DNA of 64,000 nucleotides from Oxalobacteraceae bacterium OTU3CAMAD1 (GCA_024123915.1 CP099650.1:7316001-7380000); one strand, 5' to 3'. Shown: positions 8,694 to 17,103, counted from the stretch's first letter. Notes: a model not told the origin generated them from the letters alone. Program-made: numbers and translations.

Positions 8694-10415
8694 ATGAGCG
8701 CTACCGCTGCGGACTACATGGCACTCACCTTGGCACGGGCGGGCGTCAAGCGCGTGTTCGGCGTGGTCGGGGATTCGTTGAACGGCTTCACCGACGCGCT
8801 GCGGCACCAGCAGGCCATCGACTGGGTTCACATGCGCCACGAGGAAGGCGCCGCCTTCGCCGCCGGCGCCGAGGCCCACCTGACCGGGGAACTGGCGGTG
8901 TGCGCCGGCAGCTGCGGGCCGGGCAATCTCCACCTGATCAACGGCCTGTTCGACTGCCAGCGCAGCGGCGTACCGGTGCTGGCGATCGCCGCGCATATTC
9001 CCAGCACCGAGATCGGCATTGACTACTTCCAGGCCACGCATCCCGAAAGCCTGTTCAAGGATTGCAGCCACTACGTCGAGCTGGTGTCGAATCCGGCGCT
9101 GCTGCCGCAAATCCTGCACCGCGCCATGCGCATCGCGGTGGCGAAACGCGGCGTGGCGGTCGTCGTCATCCCGGGCGACGTCGCGCTGCAGCCGTTGCAC
9201 GCGGCGGCGCCGCAATGGCTGCTGCCGAATCCTCCAGCGCTCATGCCGAACCCGCGCGACATCGATGAACTGGCGGCGCTGCTCAATGGCGCCGAACGCG
9301 TCGCGCTGTTCTGCGGCGCCGGTTGCGCCGGCGCGCACGCCGAAGTCATGGCGCTGGCGCGTACGCTGCAGGCACCCATCGTGCACACCCTGCGCGGCAA
9401 GGAGCACATCGAGTACGACAACCCCTACGACGTCGGCATGACCGGTTTGGTGGGCTTCGCGTCCGGCTACAAGGCGATGAAGGGTTGCGACACCTTGCTG
9501 GTGCTGGGCGCCGATTTCCCGTACCGCCAGTTCTTCCCCGATCAAGCCAACATCGCGCAGATCGATGTGCGTCCGGAAGCCTTGGGGAACCGCTGTCCGT
9601 TGGCGCTGGGGGTGCTGGGCGGCGTCAAGGAGACGCTGGGCGCCCTGCTGCCCAAGCTGGCGACGAAGTCCGATGGCGCCTTCCTGGCGAAGGCGCGCGC
9701 CGATTATGTCAAGGCACGTAAAGACCTCGATAATCTGGCCGCCATCGACACCGGCACGCGCGCCATCCATCCGCAGGCCATCACGCGCCTGGTCAGCGAG
9801 CTGGCGGACGACGACGCCATCTTCACCTGCGACGTCGGCACGCCGATCGCCTGGGCGGCGCGCTACCTGAAGCTGAACGGCAAGCGGCGCCTGGTCGGCT
9901 CGTTCAACCACGGTTCGATGGCCAACGCCATGCTGCACGCGATCGGCGCCCAGGCGTCTCATCCGGGCCGGCAGGTGATTTCGCTGTCGGGCGACGGCGG
10001 CTTCGCGATGATGATGGGCGAGTTCCTCACACTGCTGCAGCTGGACCTGCCGGTGAAGATCATCGTGCTTAACAACGGCACCCTGGGTTTCGTCGAGCTG
10101 GAGATGAAGGCCAACGGCTTCCTCGACACGGGTTGCGATTTGAAGAATCCGAATTTCGCCGCCATGGCCGAGGCGATGGGCATCAAGGGCATCCGGGTGG
10201 AAGACCCGCAGGCGCTGGAGGGCGCGCTGCGCGAAGCGCTGGCACACGAAGGGCCGGTGCTGGTCGATGTGGTTAGCGCGCGCCAGGAGTTGATCATGCC
10301 GCCGCACGCGACCTTGGACGAGGCGCAGAAATTCGGCCTGTTCATGATCAAGGCGGTGCTGGATGGCCGCGCCGGTGAGCTGATCGATCTGGCGAAGGTC
10401 AATCTGCTGCGCTGA
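8694..10415 (+). CDS. poxB: pyruvate dehydrogenase (quinone), PoxB
   Basis: 573-residue thiamine-pyrophosphate flavoenzyme, matching E. coli PoxB (572 aa), which oxidises pyruvate to acetate and CO2 and passes electrons to ubiquinone at the inner membrane. Seen: N-terminal Pyr domain with GVVGDSLNGFTDAL and the catalytic Glu context RHEEGAAFAAGAEA, a central FAD domain, and the TPP motif SGDGGFAMMMGEFLTLL ending in IIVLNNGTLGF. ATG 8694 is preceded by GGAGG at 7 bases, preferred over an in-frame TTG 15 bp upstream. It follows the glutamate-synthase-like gene by 92 bp. Confidence 0.92.
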   Translation: MSATAADYMALTLARAGVKRVFGVVGDSLNGFTDALRHQQAIDWVHMRHEEGAAFAAGAEAHLTGELAVCAGSCGPGNLHLINGLFDCQRSGVPVLAIAAHIPSTEIGIDYFQATHPESLFKDCSHYVELVSNPALLPQILHRAMRIAVAKRGVAVVVIPGDVALQPLHAAAPQWLLPNPPALMPNPRDIDELAALLNGAERVALFCGAGCAGAHAEVMALARTLQAPIVHTLRGKEHIEYDNPYDVGMTGLVGFASGYKAMKGCDTLLVLGADFPYRQFFPDQANIAQIDVRPEALGNRCPLALGVLGGVKETLGALLPKLATKSDGAFLAKARADYVKARKDLDNLAAIDTGTRAIHPQAITRLVSELADDDAIFTCDVGTPIAWAARYLKLNGKRRLVGSFNHGSMANAMLHAIGAQASHPGRQVISLSGDGGFAMMMGEFLTLLQLDLPVKIIVLNNGTLGFVELEMKANGFLDTGCDLKNPNFAAMAEAMGIKGIRVEDPQALEGALREALAHEGPVLVDVVSARQELIMPPHATLDEAQKFGLFMIKAVLDGRAGELIDLAKVNLLR

Positions 10416-10439
10416 TCCGGCATGAGCCGTTGGTGGAGC

Positions 10440-10484
10440 TTGTGTTGGCCGATGACGCAGGCGGAGTCGTTCAATTCCGTTGTG
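10440..10484 (+). pseudogene. relic copying the 3' end of the FMN glutamate-synthase-like gene
   Basis: This 45-bp stretch after poxB matches the last 44 bp of the upstream gene (8557-8600), including TTGGCCGATG and CAGGCGGAGTCGTTCAAT, with only a few mismatches and one 1-bp insertion. The peptide CWPMTQAESFNS corresponds to YWPMAQAESFNP of the intact protein. No other part of the gene is detectable here. It reads as the scar of a duplication or recombination around poxB. Confidence 0.7.
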
Positions 10485-10501
10485 CTAAACGACACGGGTT
10501 C

Positions 10502-10600
10502 CACGTAGGGCGGATTAGCGTAGCGTAATCGGCCAATGCATGCGCCGTCAGCGGCGCACCGATGGCCGATTACGGCGTTCCTCCTAATCCGCCCTACGTG
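10502..10600. repeat. 98-99 bp inverted-repeat element, copy 1
   Basis: Begins CACGTAGGGCGGATTAG and ends with the complement CTAATCC-GCCCTACGTG, with an internal pair GTAATCGGCC / GGCCGATTAC. Same family and orientation as the copy at 14362; copies at 20044 and 62439 are inverted. No coding potential of its own. It lies between the poxB relic and the 3' end of the feo operon. Confidence 0.9.
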
Positions 10601-10653
10601 TTTCCGCGAAATTCGGGATGGTGGTGGCCGGGATGATATCCCCTACCCGCCTG

Positions 10654-10941
10654 TCAGCGCTGGACGTGCAGCTTGATGACGCGCTTGTGCGGCGTCGAGG
10701 AATCCGGGGACGATGGAGGGGACGACGCCGCCGGCGCCGACGTGTCGCACGACCCGCAACTGCCGCAGCCATCGCCGCAGTTAGCCTGCGTCTTGAACAG
10801 CTTGGCCATCTTGTTTTGATCGAAGCCGCGCCGCGTCAGGAAATACACGATCTGCTGGCGCCACGCCGCCGGCAGGTACTTGGTGCAAGCGTGCAGCACC
10901 GCCGCCGCGACGATCAATCCAACGATAATCTGCTGCCACAT
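10654..10941 (-). CDS. FeoB-associated Cys-rich membrane protein
   Basis: 95-residue protein with one N-terminal transmembrane helix (WQQIIVGLIVAAAVLHA), a basic middle, and a cysteine-rich segment ANCGDGCGSCGSCDT around residues 53-67, followed by a Ser/Pro-rich tail. Small proteins of this design are commonly encoded right after feoB and are thought to take the place of FeoC in the iron(II) transporter. It begins 12 bp after the feoB stop on the same strand. The cysteines could bind iron or an Fe-S cluster; that is inference. Confidence 0.75.
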   Translation of the reverse strand: MWQQIIVGLIVAAAVLHACTKYLPAAWRQQIVYFLTRRGFDQNKMAKLFKTQANCGDGCGSCGSCDTSAPAASSPPSSPDSSTPHKRVIKLHVQR

Positions 10942-10953
10942 ATCAGCCTCCTG

Positions 10954-12858
10954 TCAGCCTATCAGCGCCATCGAGATACGGTACGTCAGGAACGACGCCA
11001 CGTAAGCCAGCGCGAACATATAACCCGCCATCAGCAACGCGTAGCGGATGCTGTTGGTCTCGCGGCGCACCACGCTCAACGTCGACAAGCACTGCGGCGC
11101 GAACACGTACCACGCCAGCAGCGACAACGCCGTCGGCAGCGCCCACGACGCCGCGAGGATCGGCGTCAGCGACTGCGCCAGGTCGTCGCCGCTCTGCGAC
11201 AACGCGTACACGGTGCCCAGCGCGCCAACCGCCACTTCGCGCGCGGCCATGCCCGGCACCAGCGCGATGCAGATCTGCCAGTTGAAGCCGATCGGCGCGA
11301 ACACGAACTCCAACGCGCGGCCGATCATGCCGGCGACACTGTAATAAATAGGCGGATGCGTGGCGCCTTCCGGCGCGCCCGGGAAGGTGCTGAGGAACCA
11401 CACCAAAATCATCAACGTTAAAATCACGGTACCGACGCGCGTCAGGAAGATGCGCGCGCGCTCCCACAGGCCCAGGGCCAGGTTGCGCATGTGCGGCCAG
11501 TGGTAGGCCGGCAGCTCCAGCATCAGCGGCTGCTTGTGCGTCGAGCCCATGGCGCGCTTCATGAAGTAGGCCACCGCCATCGCCGAGATGATGCCGGCGA
11601 AGTACAGGATGAACAGCACCAGCCCCTGAAGGCTCATGAAGCCGCCCACTTCGCGCTCCGGAATGAAGGCGGCGATCACCAGCGCATACACCGGCAGACG
11701 CGCGGAACACGTCATCAGCGGCGCGATCATGATCGTCACCAGGCGGTCGCGCTTATTCTGAATGGTGCGCGCGGCCATCACGCCGGGGATCGCGCACGCA
11801 AAACTGGACAGCAGCGGGATGAAGGCGCGGCCCGACAAGCCCACGCCGCCCATCAGGCGGTCCAGCAGGAAGGCGGCGCGCGGCAGGTAGCCGCAGTCCT
11901 CCAGCATCAGGATGAAGAAGAACAGGATCAGAATCTGCGGCAGGAACACCAGCACGCTGCCGACGCCGCCCATGATGCCTTCCACCAGCAGGCTGCGCAG
12001 CATGCCGTCTGGCAGGAAGTCGCCCAGCAGCTTGCCCAGGCTTTCGACGCCGCCGGAGATCATCTCCATCGGCACCGCCGCCCACGTGAACACCGCCTGG
12101 AACACCAGGAACATCAGCAGCGCCAGGATGATCGGGCCGACCACCGGGTGCATCACCACGTTGTCGATCTTTTCGGTCAGGTTGCCGGTGTCGTGGACGT
12201 CGTTGCTGACGGCGGCCAGGATGCGGCGCACCTCGCGCTGCGTGTCCTCGACCGAGACGGCGTCGATCGCCGACAGCGGATTCGGTTTCGCCGCAGGCAG
12301 CGGCAGCATCAGTTCGAGCGCGCGCACCAGCGACTTCTCGCCGCCGGCCTGCACCGCCACCGTCTCCACCACCGGCATGCCCAGTTCATCGGCCAGCAGG
12401 TCGGCGTCGATCTCGATGCCGCGCTTCTTGGCCACGTCGACCATGTTCAGCGCCAGCACCATCGGCAGGCCAAGGCGTTTGATCTCCAATACCAGGCGCA
12501 GGTTCAGGCGCAGGTTGGTGGCGTTGACTACGCAGACCACGACGTCCGGCGCGGCCTCGCCGGCGCGCAGGCCGGCGACGACGTCGCGCGTGATTTCCTC
12601 GTCCGGCGTGTGGGCCGACAAACTATAGGCGCCCGGCAGGTCGAGCACGCGGAAGCCGTGGCCGTTGGGCGAGCTGAATGAGCCTTCCTTACGCTCGATG
12701 GTCACGCCGGCGTAGTTCGCGACCTTCTGGCGCGAGCCGGTCAGACGGTTGAACAAGGCGGTCTTGCCGCAATTCGGATTGCCCAGCAGGGCCACGATGG
12801 GCGTCTGCGAGTGGGACATCGTGGGCGCCCGCGGCACCGCTGTTTCTACTGCACCCAT
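10954..12858 (-). CDS. feoB: ferrous iron transporter FeoB
   Basis: 634-residue inner-membrane Fe(II) transporter. The N-terminal G domain shows G1 GNPNCGKT (residues 26-33; the more usual Ser is Cys), the NYAGVTIERKEG region, G3 DLPGAYSL and G4 NMVDVAKKRG. The membrane part contains the Gate motifs with conserved Cys (SSFACAIPGVMAARTI and MTCSARLPVYALVIAAFIP). It is shorter than E. coli FeoB (773 aa). ATG 12858 starts 3 bp after the feoA stop; a second in-frame ATG at 12819 (MSHSQTPIVALLGNPN) is equally possible. Operon feoA-feoB-Cys-rich protein. Confidence 0.95.
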   Translation of the reverse strand: MGAVETAVPRAPTMSHSQTPIVALLGNPNCGKTALFNRLTGSRQKVANYAGVTIERKEGSFSSPNGHGFRVLDLPGAYSLSAHTPDEEITRDVVAGLRAGEAAPDVVVCVVNATNLRLNLRLVLEIKRLGLPMVLALNMVDVAKKRGIEIDADLLADELGMPVVETVAVQAGGEKSLVRALELMLPLPAAKPNPLSAIDAVSVEDTQREVRRILAAVSNDVHDTGNLTEKIDNVVMHPVVGPIILALLMFLVFQAVFTWAAVPMEMISGGVESLGKLLGDFLPDGMLRSLLVEGIMGGVGSVLVFLPQILILFFFILMLEDCGYLPRAAFLLDRLMGGVGLSGRAFIPLLSSFACAIPGVMAARTIQNKRDRLVTIMIAPLMTCSARLPVYALVIAAFIPEREVGGFMSLQGLVLFILYFAGIISAMAVAYFMKRAMGSTHKQPLMLELPAYHWPHMRNLALGLWERARIFLTRVGTVILTLMILVWFLSTFPGAPEGATHPPIYYSVAGMIGRALEFVFAPIGFNWQICIALVPGMAAREVAVGALGTVYALSQSGDDLAQSLTPILAASWALPTALSLLAWYVFAPQCLSTLSVVRRETNSIRYALLMAGYMFALAYVASFLTYRISMALIG

Positions 12859-12861
12859 TGT

Positions 12862-13131
12862 TTATTGGTCCGGTTGAATCGAAATCAGCGCGGCTTCGAA
12901 GCGGCGCAACGCAAAAGTGGAGTTGCCGACCTTGATGGCCAGCGGCTCGCCGCCCGGCATGCCGCGCTTGAGCAGGCGGACCTTTTCGCCGGGGACGAAG
13001 CCCAGTTCCATCAGGCGCCGCGCCAGGCCGGCGCCGTCGTCGGCGGCGTCGCCGGGCGAAACACGCACCACGGTGGCGGCGGCGCCGGTCGTCAGCGCGT
13101 CCAGGGTGATCAGGGGAACAGCAGGCGTCAT
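12862..13131 (-). CDS. feoA: ferrous iron transport protein FeoA
   Basis: 89-residue SH3-like cytoplasmic protein required for FeoB function. Typical FeoA features are the RRLMELGFVPGEKVRLLKR core and the ending PLAIKVGNSTFALRRFEAALI. It heads the feoAB operon and is separated from feoB by 3 bp. A palindromic site GTAAT-GCGA-ATTAC at 13233-13246 lies about 100 bp upstream and may be a Fur site. Confidence 0.93.
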   Translation of the reverse strand: MTPAVPLITLDALTTGAAATVVRVSPGDAADDGAGLARRLMELGFVPGEKVRLLKRGMPGGEPLAIKVGNSTFALRRFEAALISIQPDQ

Positions 13132-13232
13132 GAGCTAAGTCCGGTCAGGATGCGCCGCCGGTGGGCGGCGACGCGCCCGGCGGTTCGCAAGAGCGCGTTC
13201 TCGCCGGAAATAAGATACTAGCATTATAAACG

Positions 13233-13246
13233 GTAATGCGAATTAC
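13233..13246. promoter_or_regulatory. putative Fur site before feoA
   Basis: Inverted repeat GTAAT-GCGA-ATTAC in an AT-rich island upstream of feoA. Its minus strand shares the core ATTCGCATTA with the better Fur-like site at 13297-13315, which faces bfd. Assignment rests on that shared core and on iron-gene context. Confidence 0.45.
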
Positions 13247-13296
13247 TACTATTTACGCTTGCATCGGCCGCCGAGTTGAGGCAGTATACGATTAAT

Positions 13297-13315
13297 GATA
13301 ATGATTCGCATTAAG
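13297..13315. promoter_or_regulatory. putative Fur box before bfd-tonB
   Basis: GATAATGATTCGCATTAAG matches the 19-bp consensus GATAATGATAATCATTATC at 14 positions, including an unbroken GATAATGAT. It lies about 80 bp upstream of bfd in the feoA/bfd divergent region, so both transcripts are likely iron-repressed. Confidence 0.6.
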
Positions 13316-13391
13316 TTACTTGCAATCATGTCTTTATTGCTCTTGTGGGTTTTTTACCGACCGTTTCAGCAGCTAGCCAGAAGGTGCGTCA

Positions 13392-13616
13392 ATGATTGTA
13401 TGTGTCTGCAACAACATATCTGATCGTGAAATTCGTCAAGCCGTGGAGCTGGGCGTAGCCTCGATCGAAGAACTGCGCCGCGACCTGGGCGTATCGACCT
13501 GCTGCGGCCAATGCTTCGACTGCGCCGAACAAATCCTCAACGAGCATCTGGCAACGATCCAGGCCACCGCAGAGATCAAAGAAACCGTGCTGAAGCGCCC
13601 TGTCTTCACCAACTAA
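13392..13616 (+). CDS. bfd: bacterioferritin-associated ferredoxin Bfd
   Basis: 74-residue [2Fe-2S] protein that docks on bacterioferritin and passes electrons to release stored iron. The four cluster cysteines are recognisable as CVC near the N terminus (residues 4 and 6) and the STCCGQCFDC segment around residues 37-44. Length is close to E. coli Bfd (64 aa) with a short C-terminal extension. Expression under iron limitation is expected, in line with the upstream Fur-like box. The tonB gene starts 2 bp after its stop, and bfr is nearby at 15255. Confidence 0.9.
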   Translation: MIVCVCNNISDREIRQAVELGVASIEELRRDLGVSTCCGQCFDCAEQILNEHLATIQATAEIKETVLKRPVFTN

Positions 13617-13618
13617 TT

Positions 13619-14326
13619 ATGAACACCATGACCTATAGCCGGACGGCGCCCTCGCTGTCCGTGAACGACGCCGGACTGCGCCAACTGAAGGCGCGGGGAC
13701 GCCGGTTCGCGCCATTGGCGGCCATCGTCGTGGGTCATGCGCTGATGTTTTACGCGATCAGTTCGGGGATGATGAGCAAGATCGCCGTCGCGGTCATGCC
13801 CAAGGTGGTCACGGTGACCTTCGTCGCCTCGCCCGAGCCGCTCAAGCCAGCCCCGCCGCCGCCGAAGACGGTGCCGGTCGTGAAGCTCACGCCGACCTAC
13901 ATTCCACCGATGCCGCAACTGGCCACGCCGCAGGTCGAGCCGACGATCACCGTCGCGCCACCGACGCCGCGCACCAACCAGCCGTCCACGCCGGCCGTCG
14001 CCGGACCGGTGGCGCCGCCGACGCCGGCGCCTGCTGCTCCAGCGGCGCCGAAAACCATCACAGGTGTTGAATATATCCGCGCCCCGCAGCCGGTGTACCC
14101 GAGCATGGCCCGTCGCATGGGCGAGAGCGGCGTGGTGATGCTGCGCGTGCTGATCGGGGAAAAAGGCCAGGCGGAGCAAGTGACGATTCAAAAATCGTCG
14201 GGCTCCGAGAAGTTGGATGAAGCCGGCCGCCAGGCCGTGCTGCGCGCGCTGTACAAACCGTATATCGAGGATGGCAAGGCCATTCCGGTGTACGCGCTGG
14301 TGCCGATCAACTTCCAACTGGGTTGA
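13619..14326 (+). CDS. tonB: energy transducer TonB
   Basis: 235-residue TonB-family protein. A cytoplasmic N terminus leads to one membrane helix (FAPLAAIVVGHALMFYAISS, about residues 30-50). A long Pro-rich periplasmic spacer follows (KPAPPPPKTVPVV, VAPPTPRTNQPSTP, APPTPAPAAPAAPK), then a C-terminal TonB domain starting at PQPVYPSMARRMGESGVVML and ending VPINFQLG. It energises outer-membrane iron or sugar receptors. The ATG overlaps the end of the bfd unit (2-bp gap), so bfd-tonB is one transcript. Confidence 0.92.
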   Translation: MNTMTYSRTAPSLSVNDAGLRQLKARGRRFAPLAAIVVGHALMFYAISSGMMSKIAVAVMPKVVTVTFVASPEPLKPAPPPPKTVPVVKLTPTYIPPMPQLATPQVEPTITVAPPTPRTNQPSTPAVAGPVAPPTPAPAAPAAPKTITGVEYIRAPQPVYPSMARRMGESGVVMLRVLIGEKGQAEQVTIQKSSGSEKLDEAGRQAVLRALYKPYIEDGKAIPVYALVPINFQLG

Positions 14327-14361
14327 GCGTCCGGGCCACGCAGCCCGTGCGCAATCTAAAA

Positions 14362-14459
14362 CACGTAGGGCGGATTAGCGCAGCGTAATCGGCCATGCAT
14401 GCGTCGTCGGTGACGCATGCATGGCCGATTACGGCGTGCCGCCTAATCCGCCCTACGTG
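14362..14459. repeat. 98-99 bp inverted-repeat element, copy 2
   Basis: Starts CACGTAGGGCGGATTAG and ends with its complement, same orientation as copy 1. Inner halves contain GTAATCGGCCATGCATG and CATGCATGGCCGATTAC, also inverted. It separates tonB from the convergent pyridoxamine-oxidase-family gene and ends only 3 bp from that gene's stop. The open frame reading MADYGVPPNPPYV starts inside it on the plus strand and is an artefact of the repeat. Confidence 0.9.
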
Positions 14460-14462
14460 CCA

Positions 14463-14999
14463 TCACAAATCCAAACGACCCTCGATCGAATCGTCGAGCG
14501 TCTTGCCGATCACCGCGCCGATCAGCATCTTCACGCCCGCCACCGCGCGGCCATGCTTGGTATCCCAATAATAACCATACGTCGGCGCGAACTTGATCAG
14601 CGTGATGCGCGGATCGTCCTCGCCCTCGGTGAACCATGTCTTCATCGTAAAGCTCCACAACTCTTTGAGCTTGGCGCGGTCGCGCAGCACGGTGGCCACG
14701 CCCTCGATGTGCATGAACTCCGAATGGGCCGAACCCTGGAAGTACAAGGTCGCCGACGGATCGGCCGCCAGTTCCTGGTTCTTCAAACTGTCGCTGGCGC
14801 TGATGAACCAAATGTTACCCAGATCGTCGACCTGCTGCGCCATCATCGGCCGCGCGTCGCCCGGGCCGCCGTCGCCATCGTTGGTGCAGAAGAAGCAGCC
14901 GGGCGTGCTATCGACGAAGTCCTTGATTTTCTTGACGGCGTCCTCGCCGATCAAATCCTGATGGTTATGTTCCGGCTGGTTGGCATTGATCGAATCCAT
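14463..14999 (-). CDS. pyridoxamine 5'-phosphate oxidase family protein (general-stress type)
   Basis: 178-residue split-barrel flavin-binding protein of the group that includes B. subtilis GsiB-neighbour/GS26-like general stress proteins. Seen: FFCTNDGDGGPGDARPMMAQ, GNIWFISASDSLKNQEL, the HIEGVATVL strand and the PTYGYYWDTKHGRAVAGVKM ending. ATG 14999 is preceded by AGGAG at 7 bases. The exact substrate is unknown; such proteins bind FMN, FAD or heme. Monocistronic, convergent with tonB, and divergent from bfr. Confidence 0.8.
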   Translation of the reverse strand: MDSINANQPEHNHQDLIGEDAVKKIKDFVDSTPGCFFCTNDGDGGPGDARPMMAQQVDDLGNIWFISASDSLKNQELAADPSATLYFQGSAHSEFMHIEGVATVLRDRAKLKELWSFTMKTWFTEGEDDPRITLIKFAPTYGYYWDTKHGRAVAGVKMLIGAVIGKTLDDSIEGRLDL

Positions 15000-15103
15000 G
15001 GCGCGCTCCTGGTAAGTACGTATAAGTAGAGCACCCATGTTAGCCCTGGCGGCGCCAACACTCGGTGGGCTGCCTCACACTGGCGCCACGTGGTGGTGCG
15101 AAT

Positions 15104-15122
15104 GTTAATTGTTTTCATTAAC
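15104..15122. promoter_or_regulatory. inverted repeat upstream of bfr, possible Fur-type operator
   Basis: GTTAAT-7 nt-ATTAAC, a perfect 6-bp inverted repeat with a total length of 19 bp. It matches 13 of 19 positions of the Fur consensus. It lies in the region between the divergent oxidase-family gene and bfr. Confidence 0.4.
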
Positions 15123-15254
15123 GCCAACAATCTCACTCCGGGGATATTGATACAGTTTTACGCCGCCGGACACGATTTACGGCCGTGCGGCTACGCCTCG
15201 AAAGCCCGTTCGTGGCAGAATGCGGGTATTCGACACCATTTTAGAAAGCAACCC

Positions 15255-15728
15255 ATGAAGGGCGATCCAGAAGTTATCCGTTTGTTGAACGCACAGCTGA
15301 CCAACGAACTCACCGCCATCAACCAGTATTTCCTCCACGCGCGCATGTACAAGCACTGGGGTCTGGAAAAGATCGCGAAGAAGGAATACGAAGAATCCAT
15401 CGGCGAAATGAAACACGCCGACAAGCTGATCGACCGCATCCTGATGCTCGACGGCCTGCCGAACCTGCAAGCGATGCACAAGATCATGATCGGCGAGCAC
15501 ACCGAAGAAATGATCGGCTGCGACCTGGCGCTGGAAAAAGGCGCCCAACTGACCGTCAAGGAAGGCATCGCCACCGCAGAGAAGGCAGGCGACTACGTCT
15601 CGCGCGACCTGCTGCTGATGATTTTGGAAGACACCGAAGAGCACATCGACTGGCTCGAAACACAGCTGGACCTGATCGGCAAGATCGGTATCCAGAACTA
15701 CCTGCAAAGCCAGATCATCGAAGAATAA
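15255..15728 (+). CDS. bfr: bacterioferritin
   Basis: 157-residue heme-containing ferritin that stores iron in a 24-mer. It aligns without gaps to E. coli Bfr numbering: ferroxidase residues E18, E51, H54, E94 and H130, and heme ligand M52 (GEMKHADK). The residue at position 127, Glu in E. coli, is Thr here ([11 protein letters not shown], with Glu at 128 and 129). Start [11 protein letters not shown] at 15255 is the family start; the open frame further upstream has no homology. It probably works with Bfd (13392). Transcription probably stops at the hairpin 15772-15801 inside the convergent gene. Confidence 0.95.
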   Translation: MKGDPEVIRLLNAQLTNELTAINQYFLHARMYKHWGLEKIAKKEYEESIGEMKHADKLIDRILMLDGLPNLQAMHKIMIGEHTEEMIGCDLALEKGAQLTVKEGIATAEKAGDYVSRDLLLMILEDTEEHIDWLETQLDLIGKIGIQNYLQSQIIEE

Positions 15729-15741
15729 AGAGCCAGCGGCG

Positions 15742-17103
15742 TCACGCGGCGCCGGTCACCTCGTTATCCTTAAGCCGCAGGCCCTCCGCCTGCGGCTTTT
15801 TCAATTTCACGAACAGCACGGCCACCGCGCCGCACAGCATCAGGCCACCGGCCAGCCGGATCACGTTCTCCGGATTCCCGCCCAGCAGGCTGCGGTAGTA
15901 CAAAGGCAAGGTGAAGATCTGGATGATCATCGGGATCACGATGAACATATTGAAGATGCCCATATAAACCCCGGTACGCTCCGGCGGAATGCACCCGGCC
16001 AGCATCACATACGGATTGCCCATGATGGAAGCCCACGCCAGGCCGATACCGACCATCGGCACGAACAACAGCGCCGGGGAGTGGATCATCGGAATACTCA
16101 GCATCGCGAAACCGGCCAGCATCAGGCACACGCTATGCGTCAGCTTCGGCCCGTACTTGCGCGTGAACGGCACCAGCGCCAGCGCGCCGATGAACGCGAT
16201 GAAGTTATAAAACGCCCCAACCTGCCCGGCCAGCAAACCGGCGTCGCGGAATCTCTGCGACGCCTGGTCGGTGGTGCCGTACAAAGTGGTCGACAGCGAC
16301 AGCATGATGTACTGCCAGTAGCAGAACATCGCATACCACTGGAACAGCTTGACCCACGCCAGTTGCTTCATCGTCGACGGCATTTCGCGCACCGCGCTGA
16401 CGATGTCGCCCAAGGTATGGCGCCAGCCGGCGGGGCGCGAACGGATCTCCGCCAGCTCCTGCGTGGTCAGCGGATGCTCTGGCGTCGTCTTCAAGGTCCA
16501 CAGCACGGAGCTGATCGAGAACACAGCGCCGATCAAAAAGGCGACGATGACGATGTGCGGAATATGGCTGCTGTTGACGGCATCCTTGTTCATGCCCAGC
16601 CAGACCAGCAGCGACGGCGTCAGATAGGCCAGCGTTTGACCCAGGCCGGTGAAGGCGCTCTGCGTCAGGAAGCCCAATGAGTGCTGCTTCGGCGCCAGCT
16701 TGTCGCTGACGAAGGCGCGGTACGGCTCCATGGTCACGTTGTTGGCCGCGTCCAAAATCCACAGCAGGCTGGCCGCCATCCACAACGTGGGGCTGAACGG
16801 CATCGCCAGCAGGCCAAGGCTGCACAGGATCGCGCCGATCAGGAAGTACGGCGTGCGCCGCCCCCAGCGCGTGACGGTGCGGTCGCTCATCGCGCCGATC
16901 AGCGGCTGCACCAGCAGCCCGGTCATCGGGCCGGCCAGCCACAGATACGGCAGGCTCGCCTCGTCGGCGCCCAGGTATTTGTAGATGGGACTCATGCTGC
17001 TTTGCTGCAGGCCAAAGCTGAACTGGATGCCGAAGAAGCCGATGTTCATATTGACGATCTGCCAGAACGACAGATGCGGCTTCATGCCGCCGCCGCCGCT
17101 CAT
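15742..17103 (-). CDS. MFS sugar transporter (SuxC-like sucrose permease)
   Basis: 453-residue major facilitator transporter with about 12 hydrophobic segments. The loop 2-3 motif [17 protein letters not shown] and the early [20 protein letters not shown] segment are typical of the sucrose/maltose MFS group that includes Xanthomonas SuxC. ATG 17103 overlaps the fructokinase stop by 4 bp. The neighbouring fructokinase, amylosucrase, TonB-dependent receptor and LacI regulator support sucrose, or the glucose/fructose products, as substrate. The 3' coding end holds a terminator hairpin for the opposite bfr gene. Confidence 0.85.
   Translation of the reverse strand: MSGGGGMKPHLSFWQIVNMNIGFFGIQFSFGLQQSSMSPIYKYLGADEASLPYLWLAGPMTGLLVQPLIGAMSDRTVTRWGRRTPYFLIGAILCSLGLLAMPFSPTLWMAASLLWILDAANNVTMEPYRAFVSDKLAPKQHSLGFLTQSAFTGLGQTLAYLTPSLLVWLGMNKDAVNSSHIPHIVIVAFLIGAVFSISSVLWTLKTTPEHPLTTQELAEIRSRPAGWRHTLGDIVSAVREMPSTMKQLAWVKLFQWYAMFCYWQYIMLSLSTTLYGTTDQASQRFRDAGLLAGQVGAFYNFIAFIGALALVPFTRKYGPKLTHSVCLMLAGFAMLSIPMIHSPALLFVPMVGIGLAWASIMGNPYVMLAGCIPPERTGVYMGIFNMFIVIPMIIQIFTLPLYYRSLLGGNPENVIRLAGGLMLCGAVAVLFVKLKKPQAEGLRLKDNEVTGAA
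15772..15801 (+). terminator. intrinsic terminator for bfr, inside the convergent MFS gene
   Basis: Perfect 11-bp stem AAGCCGCAGGC / GCCTGCGGCTT with the 5-nt loop CCTCC, followed by TTTTT on the plus strand. It lies 44 bp after the bfr stop and within the last codons of the MFS gene, so it constrains that protein's C-terminal sequence. Confidence 0.8.

Noticed and set aside
14421..15029. Plus-strand open frame starting MADYGVPPNPPYV
   Set aside because: The start lies in repeat copy 2 and the rest is antisense to the pyridoxamine-oxidase-family gene.
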